Source: Bacteroidota bacterium (GTDB taxonomy: Bacteria; Bacteroidota; Bacteroidia; Chitinophagales; Chitinophagaceae). From it: 7,354 nucleotides of DNA. The position numbers were made by a program, and so were the translations under genes. The notes under the pieces were generated by a model, which searched no databases, was not told where the DNA came from, and was given only the letters and a program-made list of their open reading frames with translations. The stretch covers positions 1 through 7,354 of the forward strand of contig JAGWPQ010000068.1 in NCBI GenBank assembly GCA_028877045.1. Reading direction: 5' to 3'. Shown here in pieces: positions 1 to 6,743 of the stretch. Position 1 is the stretch's first letter; each line of letters begins with the position of its first letter.

Positions 1-69
1 AAAAAACTTCAAATGAAACATAATTAATTAACAATAAATTTTTATTATCTAAGGTTCAAAAACAAACAA

Positions 70-99
70 GCCCTCCTGTTTCTACAGGAGAGCCTTTTT
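70..99 (+). terminator. Hairpin of repeat unit 1, terminator-like
   Basis: Six perfect base pairs (CTCCTG at 73-78 with CAGGAG at 85-90) close a TTTCTA loop at 79-84. The stem extends past one mismatch by two further G-C pairs (70-93 and 71-92) and is followed by TTTTT at 95-99. This is the usual shape of an intrinsic terminator on the plus strand. The gene it would terminate lies left of the window. The other flank is also T-rich when read on the minus strand, so function in both directions cannot be excluded. Confidence 0.55.
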
Positions 100-176
100 A
101 AATCATATTAAGCAAACATTTTTTTTAAAACCAAAACAAACAAAATTTTTATTATCTAAGGTTCAAAAACAAACAC

Positions 177-207
177 GCTCTTTTGTTTCTACTCAAGGGC
201 TCTTTTT
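177..207 (+). terminator. Hairpin of repeat unit 2, terminator-like
   Basis: GCTCTT (177-182) can pair with AAGGGC (195-200), including one G-T pair, around an interior containing the conserved TTTCTA at 186-191. A TTTTT run follows at 203-207. A second register that pairs CTTTTG with CAAGGG is also possible. The stem is weaker than that of unit 1. It is terminator-like in form; because it stands second in a tandem series with no gene between, its role is uncertain. Confidence 0.42.
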
Positions 208-289
208 AAAATCATATTAAGCAAATGAATTTTAAAATGACAAAATAAGTTTTCTAATTCTTTTTTAAATAAGGTTCATAAACAAACAC

Positions 290-319
290 GCTCTTTTGTT
301 TCTACTTAAGGGCTTATTT
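290..319 (+). terminator. Hairpin of repeat unit 3, weak terminator-like
   Basis: GCTCTT (290-295) pairs with AAGGGC (308-313), with one G-T pair, and an inner G-C pair closes TTTCTA at 299-304. The following T-tract is interrupted (TTATTTT, 314-320). It lies about 70 bases upstream of the first barrel gene, so it could act as an attenuator or as the last terminator of the upstream transcript. The degenerate stem and broken T-run keep confidence low. Confidence 0.35.
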
Positions 320-330
320 TAAAAAAGTAT

Positions 331-341
331 TGACGAATTCC
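331..341 (+). promoter_or_regulatory. Shared upstream motif tgacgaattcc, copy 1
   Basis: The 11-mer tgacgaattcc lies between the last hairpin of the repeat array and the first barrel gene, ending 45 nt before its ATG at 387. An exact second copy sits in the same type of place, after a hairpin and before the haloperoxidase-like gene, at 2573-2583. Such a match at equivalent positions suggests a promoter part or regulator site. The preceding base makes TTGACG at 330-335, and TCTACT follows 17 bases later at 353-358, a weak resemblance to a sigma-70 promoter. Bacteroidota normally use a different consensus, and the second copy has no such downstream hexamer. Confidence 0.4.
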
Positions 342-386
342 TATTAAGTGGTTCTACTTAATTTATTCATTTTAAAAAACCTAACA

Positions 387-1451
387 ATGAGAAAAACATT
401 CATCACCATCCTTATTATTTTTATCAGTGCAAAATCGTTTGCACAGGGCTGTGTAGCTATACGCAGTAATGGCGGTTATTGCAGCATGCAGCATATCGAC
501 AGCAGTAAATGGCAGCTTAGCGTAAGCAACCGCTATTTTAAATCGTACAAACATTTTATCGGTACAACCGAACAAAAACAAAGACAAACATTAGGCAACG
601 AAGTGATCAATCATCAATTCACTACCGACATTGCACTAACACACAAGATCAATTCGAGATGGTCTTTTATGATCGATCTGCCAATCGAAGCCAACACACG
701 GTCATCATTATATGAACATAGTAATGTTGGCCGCTATCTTACACATTCTTTTGGTGCTGGCGATATTCGCTTTGCAGTGTATGATTGGTTATGGAACCCG
801 GAGAAAATGCCCAAAGGAAATTTGCAGGCAGGATTAGGAATCAAACTGCCGACAGGAAATTATAATTATCAGGACTATTTTCATTTAACTGATAGTACCA
901 CAAGATTAGGGGCTGTTGATCAATCGATCCAATTGGGCGATGGCGGCACGGGAATTACTTTTGAATTAAACGGATTTTATAATTTATCTCATAAAGTAAA
1001 TCTCTATGGTAATTTTTATTATTTAAGTAACCCGAGAGAACAGAACGGAGTATCAACAGCACGTGGCGGCATACCTTCTGTATCTGCAGTTAAAAACGGA
1101 AGTGAAGTGATGAGTGTACCCGATCAATACATGATCAGAGCAGGTGCATCATTTATTTTTAATTCCGTAACTGCTTCGATTGGTGTTCGCGACGAATGCT
1201 TACCCGTGCATGATTTAATTGGTGGCAGCGGCGGTTTCAGAAGACCGGGATATATTATTTCTGCAGAACCGGGCGTTACGTATCAATTAAAAAAAATGAA
1301 TTTGTTTGCTTACATACCTGTTGCAATTGTCAGAAGCAGAACACAAAGTGTTCCTGATAAAATTACAACACAACTCACGGGAATATATACGCAGGGTGAT
1401 GCGGCATTTGCAGATTTCGCAATCAATATTGGATTGAGTGTACGGTTTTAA
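387..1451 (+). CDS. Outer-membrane beta-barrel protein, transporter/phenol MetA-pathway-like
   Basis: This gene encodes a 354-residue exported protein. The first 19 residues form a signal peptide (MRK, a hydrophobic stretch, then SFA before Q20), so the ATG at 387 is the right start. An in-frame ATG at 348 would add 13 residues ahead of this signal and is less likely. The mature part has alternating beta-strand patterns, a GAGDIRF turn, a GLGIKLPTGNY segment and a C-terminal strand ending in Phe (LSVRF). These fit an outer-membrane barrel, and the GAGD and LPTG patterns resemble the PF13557 family often annotated as 'transporter'. The substrate is unknown. A second barrel of the same general type follows after 87 nt. 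A conserved-looking GCVAIRS stretch begins at residue 21. Barrel localisation is well supported; the family name comes from motif memory. Confidence 0.82.
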   Translation: MRKTFITILIIFISAKSFAQGCVAIRSNGGYCSMQHIDSSKWQLSVSNRYFKSYKHFIGTTEQKQRQTLGNEVINHQFTTDIALTHKINSRWSFMIDLPIEANTRSSLYEHSNVGRYLTHSFGAGDIRFAVYDWLWNPEKMPKGNLQAGLGIKLPTGNYNYQDYFHLTDSTTRLGAVDQSIQLGDGGTGITFELNGFYNLSHKVNLYGNFYYLSNPREQNGVSTARGGIPSVSAVKNGSEVMSVPDQYMIRAGASFIFNSVTASIGVRDECLPVHDLIGGSGGFRRPGYIISAEPGVTYQLKKMNLFAYIPVAIVRSRTQSVPDKITTQLTGIYTQGDAAFADFAINIGLSVRF

Positions 1452-1538
1452 AAAGTAAAATTATTTTTTAAAACACAAACTAAAATTATGCTACAGGCAT
1501 GATCATGTAATTGTATTTCATACACAAAATTAAAAGCA

Positions 1539-2480
1539 ATGAGAAATTTTTATAAACTAAGCAGGGCAATAATTGTATCGGCTTTGCTATTTGTTATTCA
1601 TCTTACATCATCCGCACAAACAGATCAGGATGCTATCATGATGTCGAAAAATAATTTGTGCTCCGGTCTGATGTATGGCCATAGCAGCTGGACTAATTAT
1701 TGGGAAGGGACTTTTAAAAGAGATAATCCAAATCTCGGAACTGTTTCTACAAGTATGTTAAGCGTGATGGGGAATTATGGGATCAACAGACGGCTCAACA
1801 TTATATTCGCCTTGCCATACGTACAAACAAAAGCAACTCAGGGAACATTGCATGGAATGAAAGGTATACAGGATATTTCTGCATGGATTAAATGGATGCC
1901 GATAGAAAAGGATTTTAAAAAGGGAACTGTTTCTTTATATGTTTTGGGAGGCACTTCAATACCTACATCAAATTATGTTGCAGATTTTCTTCCTTTATCA
2001 ATAGGATTGCATAGTAAAACATTATCCGGCAGAATTATTTTAGATTATCAACGGGGTGCATTCTTTGCCACCGGTTCTGCAACTTACACATACAGAAGCA
2101 ATGTTACCATCGACCGAACATCCTATTACACCACAACTCTTATTTTAAGTAACCAGGTGCAAATGCCCGATGTGATGGGTGAGAATTTCAGGATTGGTTA
2201 CAGAAGCAATTACTTAATTGCAGAAGCTGTTGTATCGAATATGACAACACTGTCGGGCTTTGATATCCGTAAAAATGACATGCCTTTTCTGAGCAATAAA
2301 ATGAATGCAACAACTGCCGGAATAAATTTTAAATATACGCTCAAAAAATTGTCAGCATTGGCAATAACAGGCGGGGCTGATTATACTGTTGCAGGACGAA
2401 ATGTTGGACAATCAACAAATTTGAATATCGGCGCATTTTATGTGCTTGATTTTACTCATAAAAAGAAAGATAAAAAATAA
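1539..2480 (+). CDS. Second outer-membrane beta-barrel protein, transporter-like
   Basis: This gene encodes a 313-residue exported protein with a signal peptide of about 26 residues (MRNFYK, a hydrophobic core, then TSSA before Q27). The sequence has amphipathic strands and aromatic-rich turns. A segment reading YGINRRLNIIFALPYV is followed by GIQDISAWIKW and GGTSIPTSNY. This is the same order of elements (strand, 'G.D' turn, 'PT.NY') as in the preceding barrel, which suggests that both belong to the PF13557-like transporter barrels. Unlike its neighbour, it ends in a Lys-rich tail (HKKKDKK) after the last strand FYVLDF. The 87-nt gap before it has no terminator and holds a 10-bp palindrome, CATGATCATG (1498-1507), so co-transcription with the first barrel is plausible. 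Its substrate is unknown. Confidence 0.8.
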   Translation: MRNFYKLSRAIIVSALLFVIHLTSSAQTDQDAIMMSKNNLCSGLMYGHSSWTNYWEGTFKRDNPNLGTVSTSMLSVMGNYGINRRLNIIFALPYVQTKATQGTLHGMKGIQDISAWIKWMPIEKDFKKGTVSLYVLGGTSIPTSNYVADFLPLSIGLHSKTLSGRIILDYQRGAFFATGSATYTYRSNVTIDRTSYYTTTLILSNQVQMPDVMGENFRIGYRSNYLIAEAVVSNMTTLSGFDIRKNDMPFLSNKMNATTAGINFKYTLKKLSALAITGGADYTVAGRNVGQSTNLNIGAFYVLDFTHKKKDKK

Positions 2481-2530
2481 AATTATTTATCAAATTCTTA
2501 AAACAAAAAATCATGAAATGAAACATAAAG

Positions 2531-2571
2531 AAATATTCATTCTTATACCAATGGGTAATGAATATTTTTTT
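2531..2571 (+). terminator. AT-rich hairpin terminator after the second barrel gene
   Basis: An 11-bp perfect stem (AAATATTCATT at 2531-2541 with AATGAATATTT at 2557-2567) has a loop that itself contains a short ACC/GGT pairing. T residues run through 2565-2571. It lies 51 nt after the stop at 2480. It would end the two-barrel transcript and so separate it from the haloperoxidase-like gene. The stem is AT-rich, so termination may be partial. Confidence 0.6.
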
Positions 2572-2572
2572 G

Positions 2573-2583
2573 TGACGAATTCC
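2573..2583 (+). promoter_or_regulatory. Shared upstream motif tgacgaattcc, copy 2
   Basis: This is an exact second copy of the 11-mer found at 331-341. It sits immediately after the hairpin at 2531-2571 and ends 33 nt before the ATG at 2617. The position is that expected of a promoter element or operator for the haloperoxidase-like gene. No recognisable -10 or Bacteroidota -7 sequence follows it, so the function is inferred only from the repetition. Confidence 0.4.
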
Positions 2584-2616
2584 ATCTGACAATTAAAAAC
2601 AATAAAAAATATACAG

Positions 2617-4170
2617 ATGAAAAAAATAATAACACTTTTAGCAATAACTATTATTACATCGGCAATTATATTTATTGCCTGTAATAAAAATATTATAGGA
2701 AGAACAGCAAACGCTCCTGCACTCAATCCTCAAAATCTTGATTTAAATGCAGGTACCTGGAAAACAGTTTTGCTTTCACGGCCCGATACATTTGCTGTTG
2801 CTGCACCCGCAGCGGTAACTTCACCGGCATATATTGCAGAATTGAATGAAATAAAAGGGTATCAAAAAAACCTAACTGATGAGCAGGAACAAAATATAAA
2901 ATACTGGAGTGCCGGTGGTGTACTGAGATGGAATGAGATCATGCGCGATCTGGTTGCAAAGTATAATCTTGCGGCCTATCAAAATCCTGATGGCACCTAC
3001 CCAATCCCTAATGCTAATAATCCATTTGCATATCCGTTATTTCCATTTGCAAATCCGCCTTACGCGGCAAGAGCGTATGCATACATCAGTGCCGCGCAAT
3101 ATGATGCATTGGTTGCCTGCTGGTACTATAAAAAATTATATAATCGTTCACAACCTTACGTTGTTGATGCGGGTGTTGTTGCAAAAGTTCCTCAAACAAC
3201 ATTACCGTCTTATCCTTCAGAAGCAGCAGTATTGGCAGGTGTTACAGCAGAAATGATGAAATTATTTTTTCCTGATGAAATTGGAAATATACAATTGAAA
3301 GCACAAGATCAGGAATTAAGTGCGATCATGTCGGGCGCTGCAACGCGCAGTGATGTTGTTGCAGGCGAAGCATTGGGCCGGCAAATTGCACAACAATTTA
3401 TTGCACGCGGAAAAACAGATAATGCAGGTAAAGCAGTAGGCACGCAAACTGATTGGACAGCTCTTGAAACAACAACTATTGCTCGCGGAGAAATACCCTG
3501 GTATAGTCTGGATTTACCAAAGCGTCCGCCCATGCTGCCTTTATTTGGAAAAGTAACACCATTTCTTTTTGATACTGCAACCGTTACTGCATTAAGACCG
3601 GGTCCTCCGCCTGCAACTTTGGGCGATCAAATGAAGAACGAAACAAATGAAGTGTACGGTTATGTAAAAAAACCGACAAGAGAATATTTTCGTATTGTTC
3701 ATTTTTGGGCAGATGGTGTTGGTACCTATACACCACCGGGACATTGGGATGCAATTGCTGCTGAAGATTTTATAAAAAAGAATTTTAGCGAAGTAAGATG
3801 GGCACGAAATATGGCATTATTAAACATGAGTTTAATGGATGCCTGCATTGTTTGCTGGAATACAAAATATTTTTATTTCAATGCAAGACCAACACAATTA
3901 AATCCTGCGATCAAAACATTAACAGGTATTCCCAATTTCCCTTCCTATATATCCGGACACTCAACCTTCAGCGGTGCAGCGGCAGCTATTCTGGGCTATA
4001 TCATTCCCGAAAGAGCAAATGATTATTATGCAATGGCACAGGAAGCATCTACATCACGAATGGTGGGCGGCATCCATTACAGAAGCGATTGTGCCGTTGG
4101 ATTAATCGTAGGAAAAAATGTAGGCAATTATGCAATAAACAGAGCAAAAGTTGATGGGGCAGATCAATAA
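2617..4170 (+). CDS. PAP2/vanadium-dependent haloperoxidase-like lipoprotein
   Basis: This gene encodes 517 residues. The N-terminus is a lipoprotein signal (MKKI, a hydrophobic core, FIAC with the acceptor Cys at 22), so the enzyme is likely anchored to a membrane facing the periplasm. The C-terminal half carries the complete acid phosphatase/haloperoxidase signature: KX6RP at K417, R424 and P425; SGH at 446-448; and SRX5HX3D at S480, R481, H487 and D491. In vanadium haloperoxidases the equivalent residues bind vanadate, with the last His as the metal ligand; in phosphatases they bind phosphate. The length and helical N-terminal domain (about 70-350) fit the haloperoxidase branch (cd03398-like) better than short PAP2 phosphatases. 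Sequence alone cannot tell halide oxidation from phosphate-ester hydrolysis. The gene follows a terminator and a shared upstream motif. A DoxX-like gene follows after 35 nt, probably in the same transcript. Confidence 0.88.
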   Translation: MKKIITLLAITIITSAIIFIACNKNIIGRTANAPALNPQNLDLNAGTWKTVLLSRPDTFAVAAPAAVTSPAYIAELNEIKGYQKNLTDEQEQNIKYWSAGGVLRWNEIMRDLVAKYNLAAYQNPDGTYPIPNANNPFAYPLFPFANPPYAARAYAYISAAQYDALVACWYYKKLYNRSQPYVVDAGVVAKVPQTTLPSYPSEAAVLAGVTAEMMKLFFPDEIGNIQLKAQDQELSAIMSGAATRSDVVAGEALGRQIAQQFIARGKTDNAGKAVGTQTDWTALETTTIARGEIPWYSLDLPKRPPMLPLFGKVTPFLFDTATVTALRPGPPPATLGDQMKNETNEVYGYVKKPTREYFRIVHFWADGVGTYTPPGHWDAIAAEDFIKKNFSEVRWARNMALLNMSLMDACIVCWNTKYFYFNARPTQLNPAIKTLTGIPNFPSYISGHSTFSGAAAAILGYIIPERANDYYAMAQEASTSRMVGGIHYRSDCAVGLIVGKNVGNYAINRAKVDGADQ

Positions 4171-4205
4171 AATAAAAACAATAACCCTTAACAATATTAT
4201 AAACT

Positions 4206-4706
4206 ATGTTTAACGAAACAACTTTATCATCAACCATACAATCATCAGATAAAACAAAATACGATGAATTGGTTTTTAAGATAATCTGGATAAACAGAAT
4301 TGCATTAGCCATTTGTTTTTTATGGTTTGGATTCTTAAAAATTATTCATTTGTCGCCTGCCGAACCGCTGGTGATAAGTTTATACAGTGTAACTATTGTA
4401 AGGCATATCCCTCTACAGATATTCATACCTGTTTTTGGCATATTTGAATGTATGATTGGATTATTCTGGTTGATACCGAAGTTTACTTATCTGGCATTTA
4501 CATTATTTGCCTTGCAGATGTTCACAACGTTTCTGCCATTGATCTATTTACCGCAGGCTGTCTGGCAGCAAAACTGGGTGCCCACATTAACGGGACAATA
4601 CATCATCAAGAATATTGTGTTTCTGGCATCTGCAATAACAATTATTTACATCACCCAAAAAATAAATGCACGCGAAAAGCGCAGATTTGATTATCGTAAA
4701 TTTTAA
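4206..4706 (+). CDS. DoxX-like four-helix integral membrane protein
   Basis: This gene encodes 166 residues with four predicted membrane segments at about 31-48, 70-90, 92-115 and 132-149. A polar N-terminus and a basic C-terminal tail (KINAREKRRFDYRKF) flank them. RIALAICFLWFGFLKI in the first helix, the GIFECMIGLFWLIP stretch and the late GQYIIKNIVFLASA resemble DoxX and YkgB/DUF417 proteins, which share this helix order. Their biochemical role is poorly defined; several are linked to redox or stress functions. The gene begins 35 nt after the haloperoxidase-like gene with no terminator between, so the two are probably co-transcribed. The assignment to the DoxX-like superfamily is from recalled patterns; the exact subfamily is uncertain. 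Confidence 0.75.
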   Translation: MFNETTLSSTIQSSDKTKYDELVFKIIWINRIALAICFLWFGFLKIIHLSPAEPLVISLYSVTIVRHIPLQIFIPVFGIFECMIGLFWLIPKFTYLAFTLFALQMFTTFLPLIYLPQAVWQQNWVPTLTGQYIIKNIVFLASAITIIYITQKINAREKRRFDYRKF

Positions 4707-4741
4707 GTATTTGTACTTGGTTGTTTAGGGGGTCAATTGAC

Positions 4742-4772
4742 AATCCCTTCAGTTTCTACTGAGGGGATTTTT
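4742..4772 (+). terminator. Strong intrinsic terminator of the plus-strand group
   Basis: An 11-bp stem (4742-4752 with 4759-4769, one G-T pair) closes a TTTCTA loop at 4753-4758. T residues follow at 4768-4772. It lies 35 nt after the stop of the DoxX-like gene. Read on the minus strand, the hairpin is followed by GTCAATTGAC rather than a T-run, so it should not efficiently terminate the convergent amylosucrase transcript. The loop is the same as in the three hairpins at the left edge. Confidence 0.85.
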
Positions 4773-4782
4773 ATTTCAAAAA

Positions 4783-6729
4783 TCATTGCGGCTCTAACAA
4801 ACAAAACGAATAAGGTTCAATAATTAAATATTCATTATCGGCCCCAACAGCATAATTTTTATTTTGCCAATGATCATGCAGTGTTGCAGGGGCGGCACCA
4901 TGTTCTTTAAATGCAAACCATGTTAAATAAGCAGGGGCATTACTGAAATTAAAAACGCAGTATAATTTTTTTGTTGAAGAATATCGTAAATAACCTGCCA
5001 CATGAATATTATGCGGCGTTAGCCAAATTAAATTTTTATGATCGGCAACAACTTCCAGTTTTTTTCTGATGCTGATTAATTTTTGTGTGGATGAAAATAT
5101 TTTATTCTCAATCGTTCCTTCGGCATCAATATTTTTATTTTTCTCCCAATCGATGACGGGGCGGTGCATCCAGCGGTTGTCATAATTTTTTCCTTCATCC
5201 TGCAAATATGAATAATCGTTGGTGTAACCAACTTCATCACCATAAAAGATCATCGGCACACCACCGATAAAAAAACTGTGTGCCTGCATCATTACTATTT
5301 TCTTGATCGATAATTCAATAGCATTTTTATTATTTTCTAAAAGTGCTTTTTCCAATCCGCATAACGATGCCAGTGATCCGCTGATGCGTGCATCATTTGT
5401 TTTTGGATTTACCGAAAACAATGCGCCTCTTGCTGTTGAATTATGATGTGTGCCGGAAAAATAATTTTTTAAAAATGTCCGGTGTTCGTAAGCATTAAAG
5501 CCTGCCTGTTCAATCATCCAGTTGTCATAACCCAAACCAATATCGTCGTGGCATCTTGTGTATGTGATCCATGATGTGCCGTAAGGTTTTTGCAACAACT
5601 CATTTTGTGCTGCCAACATAACTCTTGTATCACCTGTCGCAATTGCATCCCATTGTAAAGCCATTTGCGTGGCATTATAAGCAAAGTCACATTCTTTAGA
5701 AGCATATAATCCTGTGCCAAAATATTTCATGATCTCTTTTGGTGCAACGATCGCTTCACCCAATAATGCCATACCCGGGGTCGCTGTCTGCACACATTGT
5801 TTGATCAATCGTAAAACGGTATGTGCCTGCGGTAAATTCTGACATGTTGTTCCTAATTTTTTCCAGATAAATGCAGGCGCATCAATGCGCAAAACATCCA
5901 CACCCAGATTTGCATAGAAAAAAATAGTATCGATCATTTCAATAAACACAGCAGGGTTACTGTAATTCAAATCCCATTGGTAATTATGAAAAACAGTCAT
6001 GACCCATTTCCTGCATTCTTCGTTGTAAGTAAAATTCCCCGGCGACGTTTCGGGGAAAATTTCGGGCATTGTTTTATCCAACTCATCGGGAATATTTCTG
6101 TCATTGAACATGTAGAAATAATCCTGATATTTTTTATCGCCTTGTTTTGCTTTCTCTGCCCATTCGTGATGATGTGATGTATGATTTAAAACGATATCGA
6201 TCATCAGGTACATTTTCTCATCATTCATCTTTTTTTGCAGATGAATCAAATCGTCCAATGTTCCAAAACGTTCATCGACTTTTCTGAAATCCGAAACAGC
6301 ATAACCGCCATCACTTTCGCCCTGCGGGCTTTGAAAGATGGGCATCAGGTGTAAAAAATTAACGCCGAGTTTTTTAAAATAACTGAGTTTGCCTTCCATG
6401 TTTTTTATGTTGCCGCAAAAGCGATCGACATATAAACTCATGCCTGTTATTTCGTTGCTTAAGAACCAGTGATCGTGAATTAATTTCTCTTCATCTTTTA
6501 ATTTTAAAGTTTTGCTTCTGGTTTTATTTGCGTTGATGATCGTTTGAATCAATGCAGCAAAAAGTTCTGTGCTTTTTGCTTGATGGCCGTACAATTCTTT
6601 GTACAAGGCACTTATAGAAGATGCATTGGCAACGAAACGTGTATAAAATAAATTATCGTTGCCGGCAATATCCAATCCGTTTTGTTGTAAACTTTCAGTT
6701 ATTTGTTGATGAAGTTGATAATTATACAC
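4783..6729 (-). CDS. Amylosucrase (GH13 subfamily 4)
   Basis: The enzyme moves glucose from sucrose onto an alpha-1,4-glucan and releases fructose (EC 2.4.1.4). The 648-residue length matches the roughly 636 of Neisseria polysaccharea amylosucrase, and similarity runs through the N-domain, the barrel with its B and B' insertions, and the C-domain. Key residues, with recalled Neisseria numbers in brackets, are D140 (D144), H183 (H187), R281 (R284), nucleophile D283 (D286), acid/base E325 (E328), H394-D395 (H392-D393), R417 (R415), R448 (R446) and R519 (R509). P222 replaces acceptor-side R226. No signal peptide is present, so it is probably cytoplasmic. The start is GTG: the frame has no ATG between the upstream stop at 6748-6750 and Met97, and starting at Met97 would delete the N-domain. 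It begins 14 nt after the sugar kinase stop, so the two form an operon. A strict sucrose hydrolase of the same subfamily is the main alternative. Confidence 0.9.
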   Translation of the reverse strand: MYNYQLHQQITESLQQNGLDIAGNDNLFYTRFVANASSISALYKELYGHQAKSTELFAALIQTIINANKTRSKTLKLKDEEKLIHDHWFLSNEITGMSLYVDRFCGNIKNMEGKLSYFKKLGVNFLHLMPIFQSPQGESDGGYAVSDFRKVDERFGTLDDLIHLQKKMNDEKMYLMIDIVLNHTSHHHEWAEKAKQGDKKYQDYFYMFNDRNIPDELDKTMPEIFPETSPGNFTYNEECRKWVMTVFHNYQWDLNYSNPAVFIEMIDTIFFYANLGVDVLRIDAPAFIWKKLGTTCQNLPQAHTVLRLIKQCVQTATPGMALLGEAIVAPKEIMKYFGTGLYASKECDFAYNATQMALQWDAIATGDTRVMLAAQNELLQKPYGTSWITYTRCHDDIGLGYDNWMIEQAGFNAYEHRTFLKNYFSGTHHNSTARGALFSVNPKTNDARISGSLASLCGLEKALLENNKNAIELSIKKIVMMQAHSFFIGGVPMIFYGDEVGYTNDYSYLQDEGKNYDNRWMHRPVIDWEKNKNIDAEGTIENKIFSSTQKLISIRKKLEVVADHKNLIWLTPHNIHVAGYLRYSSTKKLYCVFNFSNAPAYLTWFAFKEHGAAPATLHDHWQNKNYAVGADNEYLIIEPYSFCLLEPQ

Positions 6730-6743
6730 TGCGGTATTTTTGC

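Larger units (their letters stand above)
36..320. repeat. Three tandem copies of a ~107-113 bp hairpin-bearing unit
   Basis: This repeat fills most of the 386-base gene-free stretch at the left edge. Unit 1 (about 36-116) and unit 2 (about 143-225) begin with an identical 33-nt lead-in (36-68 and 143-175). Both end with the same tail reading atcatattaagcaaa. Unit 3 (about 263-320) keeps the core aaggttca (271-278) and shares 27 identical bases with unit 2 (280-306 against 167-193), but it lacks the tail. The aaggttca cores lie at 51, 158 and 271, giving spacings of 107 and 113. Each unit carries a short inverted repeat with a TTTCTA loop followed by T residues. No reading frame of useful length is present. 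The array may be duplicated terminators or leader elements, or tandem small-RNA genes; the sequence alone does not decide. The array structure is directly visible; its role is unknown. Confidence 0.85.

Noticed and set aside
36..320. Possible CRISPR array
   Set aside because: Only three units with a long 107-113 bp period, imperfect repeats and similar rather than unique intervening sequence; no cas genes are nearby.
330..358. Sigma-70-like promoter TTGACG, 17 bp, TCTACT
   Set aside because: The match is partial, Bacteroidota use a different housekeeping consensus, and the second copy of the motif lacks a corresponding downstream hexamer, so it is not called as a promoter.
348..386. Upstream in-frame ATG for the first barrel gene
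   Set aside because: It would place 13 extra residues in front of a normal signal peptide that begins at the ATG at 387.
2518..2589. A 23-codon reading frame before the haloperoxidase-like gene
   Set aside because: It runs straight through the hairpin terminator and the shared 11-mer, and the peptide has no recognisable features.
4049..4312. Antisense reading frame overlapping the haloperoxidase-like and DoxX-like genes
   Set aside because: It overlaps two well-supported genes and its product shows no family features.
4811..4820. Match to the repeat core ataaggttca
   Set aside because: It lies inside the amylosucrase coding sequence, in codons for a conserved C-terminal stretch, and has no hairpin beside it, so it is probably chance.
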